Part shown: positions 61,613 through 64,000 of the stretch, one piece after another | Numbering within the stretch: the stretch's first letter is position 1 | Layout: every line of letters starts with the position of its first letter | From: Flaccisagitta enflata | Taxonomy: Eukaryota; Chaetognatha; Sagittoidea; Aphragmophora | Length of the DNA stretch: 64,000 nucleotides | Direction: 5' to 3' | NCBI GenBank assembly: GCA_965153355.1 | Contig: OZ231126.1 | Coordinates: 80,848,001 to 80,912,000 of the forward strand | Program-made: the position numbers and the translations under genes | The notes under the pieces: model-generated | Databases searched by the model: none | What the model saw: the letters and a program-made list of their open reading frames with translations, nothing else | Told to the model about the DNA's origin: nothing

Positions 61613-61650
61613 AAGAAGAAGAAGAAGAAGAAGAAGAAGAAGAAGAAGAG
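61612..61650. repeat. (GAA)n microsatellite
   Basis: About 12 GAA units joining the two minisatellites. Confidence 0.95.
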
Positions 61651-63110
61651 ACTTGGAAGGGAAAAATGATGAACTGAAACCAATAAACTGCCATATGCAA
61701 AGGCGCGTTAGTGAGGGCCAAGGATCAAGGGAAACGGGAAACAGAAAGGGAGTTGAGGAGAGGGGGAGAACGACAGGAGAGGGAGAAACACAGGAAGAAA
61801 GGTGGGATCATGGGAAACGGAAAACAGAAAGGGAGTTGAGGGGAGAAGGAGAGGAAAGGAGGAGAAACACAGAAAGAAATGGAAACAGAAAGGGAGTTGA
61901 GGAGAGGGGGAGAACAAAAGGAGGAGAAACACAGAAGGAAATGGAAACAGAAAGGGAGTTGAGGAGAGGGGGAGAACGAAAGGAGGAGAAACACAGAAAG
62001 AAATGGAAACAGAAAGGGAGTTGAGGAGAGGGGGAGAACAAAAGGAGGAGAAACACAGAAGGAAATGGAAACAGAAAGGGAGTTGAGGAGAGGGGGAGAA
62101 CGAAAGGAGGAGAAACACAGAAGGAAATGGAAACAGAAAGGGAGTTGAGGAGAGGGGGAGAACGAAAGGAGGAGAAACACAGAAGGAAATGGAAACAGAA
62201 AGGGAGTTGAGGAGAGGGGGAGAACGAAAGGAGGAGAAACACAGAAGGAAATGGAAACAGAAAGGGAGTTGAGGAGAGGAGAACGAAAGGAGGAGGAGAA
62301 GCACAGGAGGAAAGGTGGGATCAAGGGAAACGGGAAACAGAAAGGGAGTTTAGGCGAGGAGGAGAGGAAAGGAGGAGAAACACAGAGGGAAATGGAAACA
62401 GAAAGGGAGTTAGAGGAGAGGAGAAAATTCGTATGGAGGAGAAACACAGAAGGAAATGGAAAACTTGGAAGGGAAAAATGATGAACTGAAACCAATAAAC
62501 TGCCATATGCAAAGGCGCGTTAGTGAGGGCCAAGGATCAAGGGAAACGGGAAACAGAAAGGGAGTTAGGAAACAGAAAGGGAGTTTAGGCGAGGAGGAGA
62601 GGAAAGGAGAAGAAACACAGAGGGAAATGGAAACAGAAAGGGAGTTGAGGAGAGGGGAAGAACAAAAGGAGAAACACAGAAGGAAATGGAAACAGAAAGG
62701 GAGTTGAGGAGAGGAGAACGAAAGGAGGAGAAACACAGAAGGAAATGGAAACAGAAAGGGAGTTGAGGAGAGGAGAACGAAAGGAGGAGGAGAACAACAG
62801 GAGGAAAGGTGGGATCAAGGGAAACGGGAAACAGAAAGGGAGTTTAGGCGAGGAGGAGAGGAAAGGAGGAGAAACACAGAGGGAAATGGAAACAGAAAGG
62901 GAGTTGAGGAGAGGGGGAGAACAAAAGGAGGAGAAACACAGAAGGAAATGGAAACAGAAAGGGAGTTGAGGAGAGGAGAACGAAAGGAGGAGAAACACAG
63001 AAGGAAATGGAAACAGAAAGGGAGTTGAGGAGAGGGGGAGAACAAAAGGAGGAGAAACACAGAAGGAAATGGAAACAGAAAGGGAGTTAAGGGGAGGGGG
63101 AGAATGAAGG
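61651..63110. repeat. 62-base minisatellite with an 812-base higher-order repeat
   Basis: Units contain GGAAATGGAAACAGAAAGGG, AGTTGAGGAGAGGGGGAGAA and CRAAAGGAGGAGAAACACAG, with exact 62-base spacing at 61931, 61993 and 62055. A non-array block from ACTTGGAAGGGAAAAATGAT at 61651 recurs at 62463. So about 0.8 kb (block plus array) was duplicated as one piece. Unit variants with GGTGGGATCA also recur. Purine-only strand bias. Confidence 0.92.
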
Positions 63111-63410
63111 AGGGTAAGCAAAGGAGGCAAGAAGGCAAGGAGACCAAAGGAGAAGGAGGAACATAGAAGGTGAGGAAGAGACCAAAGGAAGAGGGCATGC
63201 ATGGGAGGAGAGGTGGGCAACGGGAAAAGGAGCTTAGGCAAGGAGGACACCGGAGAAGGAAAAACACATGAGGAAAGGTGAAAACTAGTGTAAGACTAGA
63301 ACAGGAAAAGATGGAAGAGATAGAAAGAAAAACAGAGATGAACATATGGAAGTGATTAAAAAGAAAATCAAGGTTTTACAAATGGAGGAGAAGCTTATGA
63401 AGGTGAGGGA
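63111..63410. other. Purine-rich, no gene seen
   Basis: GGAGG, AAGGAGG and GGCAAGGAGG patches; no gene seen. Confidence 0.5.
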
Positions 63411-63546
63411 GAAGAAGAAGAAGAAGAAGAAGAAGAAGAAGAAGAAGAAGAAGAAGAAGAAGAAGAAGAAGAAGAAGAAGAAGAAGAAGAAGAAGAAGAA
63501 GAAGAAGAAGAAGAAGAAGAAGAAGAAGAAGAAGAAGAAGAAGAAG

Positions 63547-63578
<32 letters not shown>
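63411..63578. repeat. (GAA)n microsatellite, 56 units
   Basis: Pure GAA. Confidence 0.97.
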
Positions 63579-63920
63579 GAGGAAGACATGGAGGCAAAAG
63601 AAGAGGGAGAAGAAAAACAAGAAGGAGACGAAGAGAAAGCAGGAGGAGAAACTTGCGAGAGATGGAAAAAAAGATAAAAAAGGTAGGAGAAAAAAAAAGA
63701 CAAGGAAGAAGATGAGAAGAAGAAAGATGCACAAAAAAAGAGAGAAAGAAAAAAAGAAAGAAAAGAGGAAGCAGAAAACCGTAAGGAGGCGGTGGAGGAG
63801 GAGGAAGAGGATGAGGATGAGGACGAGGCGGTGCTTGTATAACCGGGAGTTATTTTCTCTGGCAAACGGTCGAGAAAGAAAGCAAAAGATGGAGTTGTTG
63901 AGAGGGAAAAATGGAGAAAG

Positions 63921-63921
<1 letters not shown>

Positions 63922-64000
<79 letters not shown>
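63922..64000. repeat. (GA)n microsatellite, runs off the window
   Basis: At least 39 GA units to the window end. Confidence 0.95.

Noticed and set aside
61651-63110. Possible CRISPR-like array
   Set aside because: Units are contiguous tandem repeats without unique spacers, in eukaryotic DNA.

Overview
The window is animal nuclear DNA with very few genes and a heavy load of repeats. The only piece I can assign confidently to a cellular gene is one 129-base exon at 20463-20591 (+). It encodes the second half of a KH domain of the poly(rC)-binding protein (PCBP / hnRNP E) type and has clean splice signals on both sides, so most of the window is probably intron and flanking sequence of a large gene. 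An invertebrate, most likely a lophotrochozoan such as a mollusc, is an inference. It rests on the microsatellite load, the many short mobile elements with an internal tetranucleotide (GACC/GACG/GTCT) run that recall the pearl elements of bivalves and the mini-me/DINE-1 elements of flies, the hAT, Tc1/mariner-like and Mutator-like non-autonomous elements, and a fragment resembling a Penelope-type GIY-YIG endonuclease.

Layout. 0-2 kb: an inverted pair of Ty3/gypsy-type pol fragments around an AT-rich spacer. 2-9.5 kb: minisatellites and trinucleotide-rich DNA, including a GC-rich array of about 110 bases per unit (7.3-8.3 kb). 9.5-20 kb: small transposons (9.8, 12.1, 13.6, 17.5 kb) and many microsatellites. 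20-21 kb: the PCBP exon. 21-30 kb: more elements and an array of about 825 bases of GA (25.1-25.9 kb). 30.9-33.1 kb: a nested stack of hAT inside B element inside hAT, with perfect 8-base target duplications at two levels. 33.4-36.7 kb: a large fold-back of satellite-like units. 37.2-38.6 kb: GGC, then about 1.1 kb of GAA. 40.5-42.4 kb: nested palindromes whose arms encode the endonuclease-like fragment. 43-48.4 kb: four transposon types, including a 336-base Mutator-like element with a 10-base duplication. 48-52.2 kb: a run of five B cassettes. 52.8-55.3 kb: GAT arrays split by a hAT-like element. 57.1-61.2 kb: a 4.1 kb element with arms of about 1.5 kb and a TATGA duplication. 61.4-64 kb: 62-base minisatellite, GAA and GA.

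Two repeat systems stand out. The A/C/D elements (about 70-250 bases) have a GAC-type tetranucleotide core and end in a 6-8 bp hairpin followed by TAAAA. The stem sequence differs between copies but stays paired (AGTCGC/GCGACT, AGTTGC/GCAACT, AGGTGC/GCACCT, AGATGC/GCATCT), which is covariation. The B cassettes (130-990 bases) carry two hairpins at each side, in inverted orientation, around a private minisatellite of about 20 bases per unit; these stems also vary in a paired manner. One B cassette sits inside an A element, which fixes the B boundaries. I found no RNA genes, no CRISPR and no complete transposase. Coordinates of repeats are by eye and may be off by a few bases.
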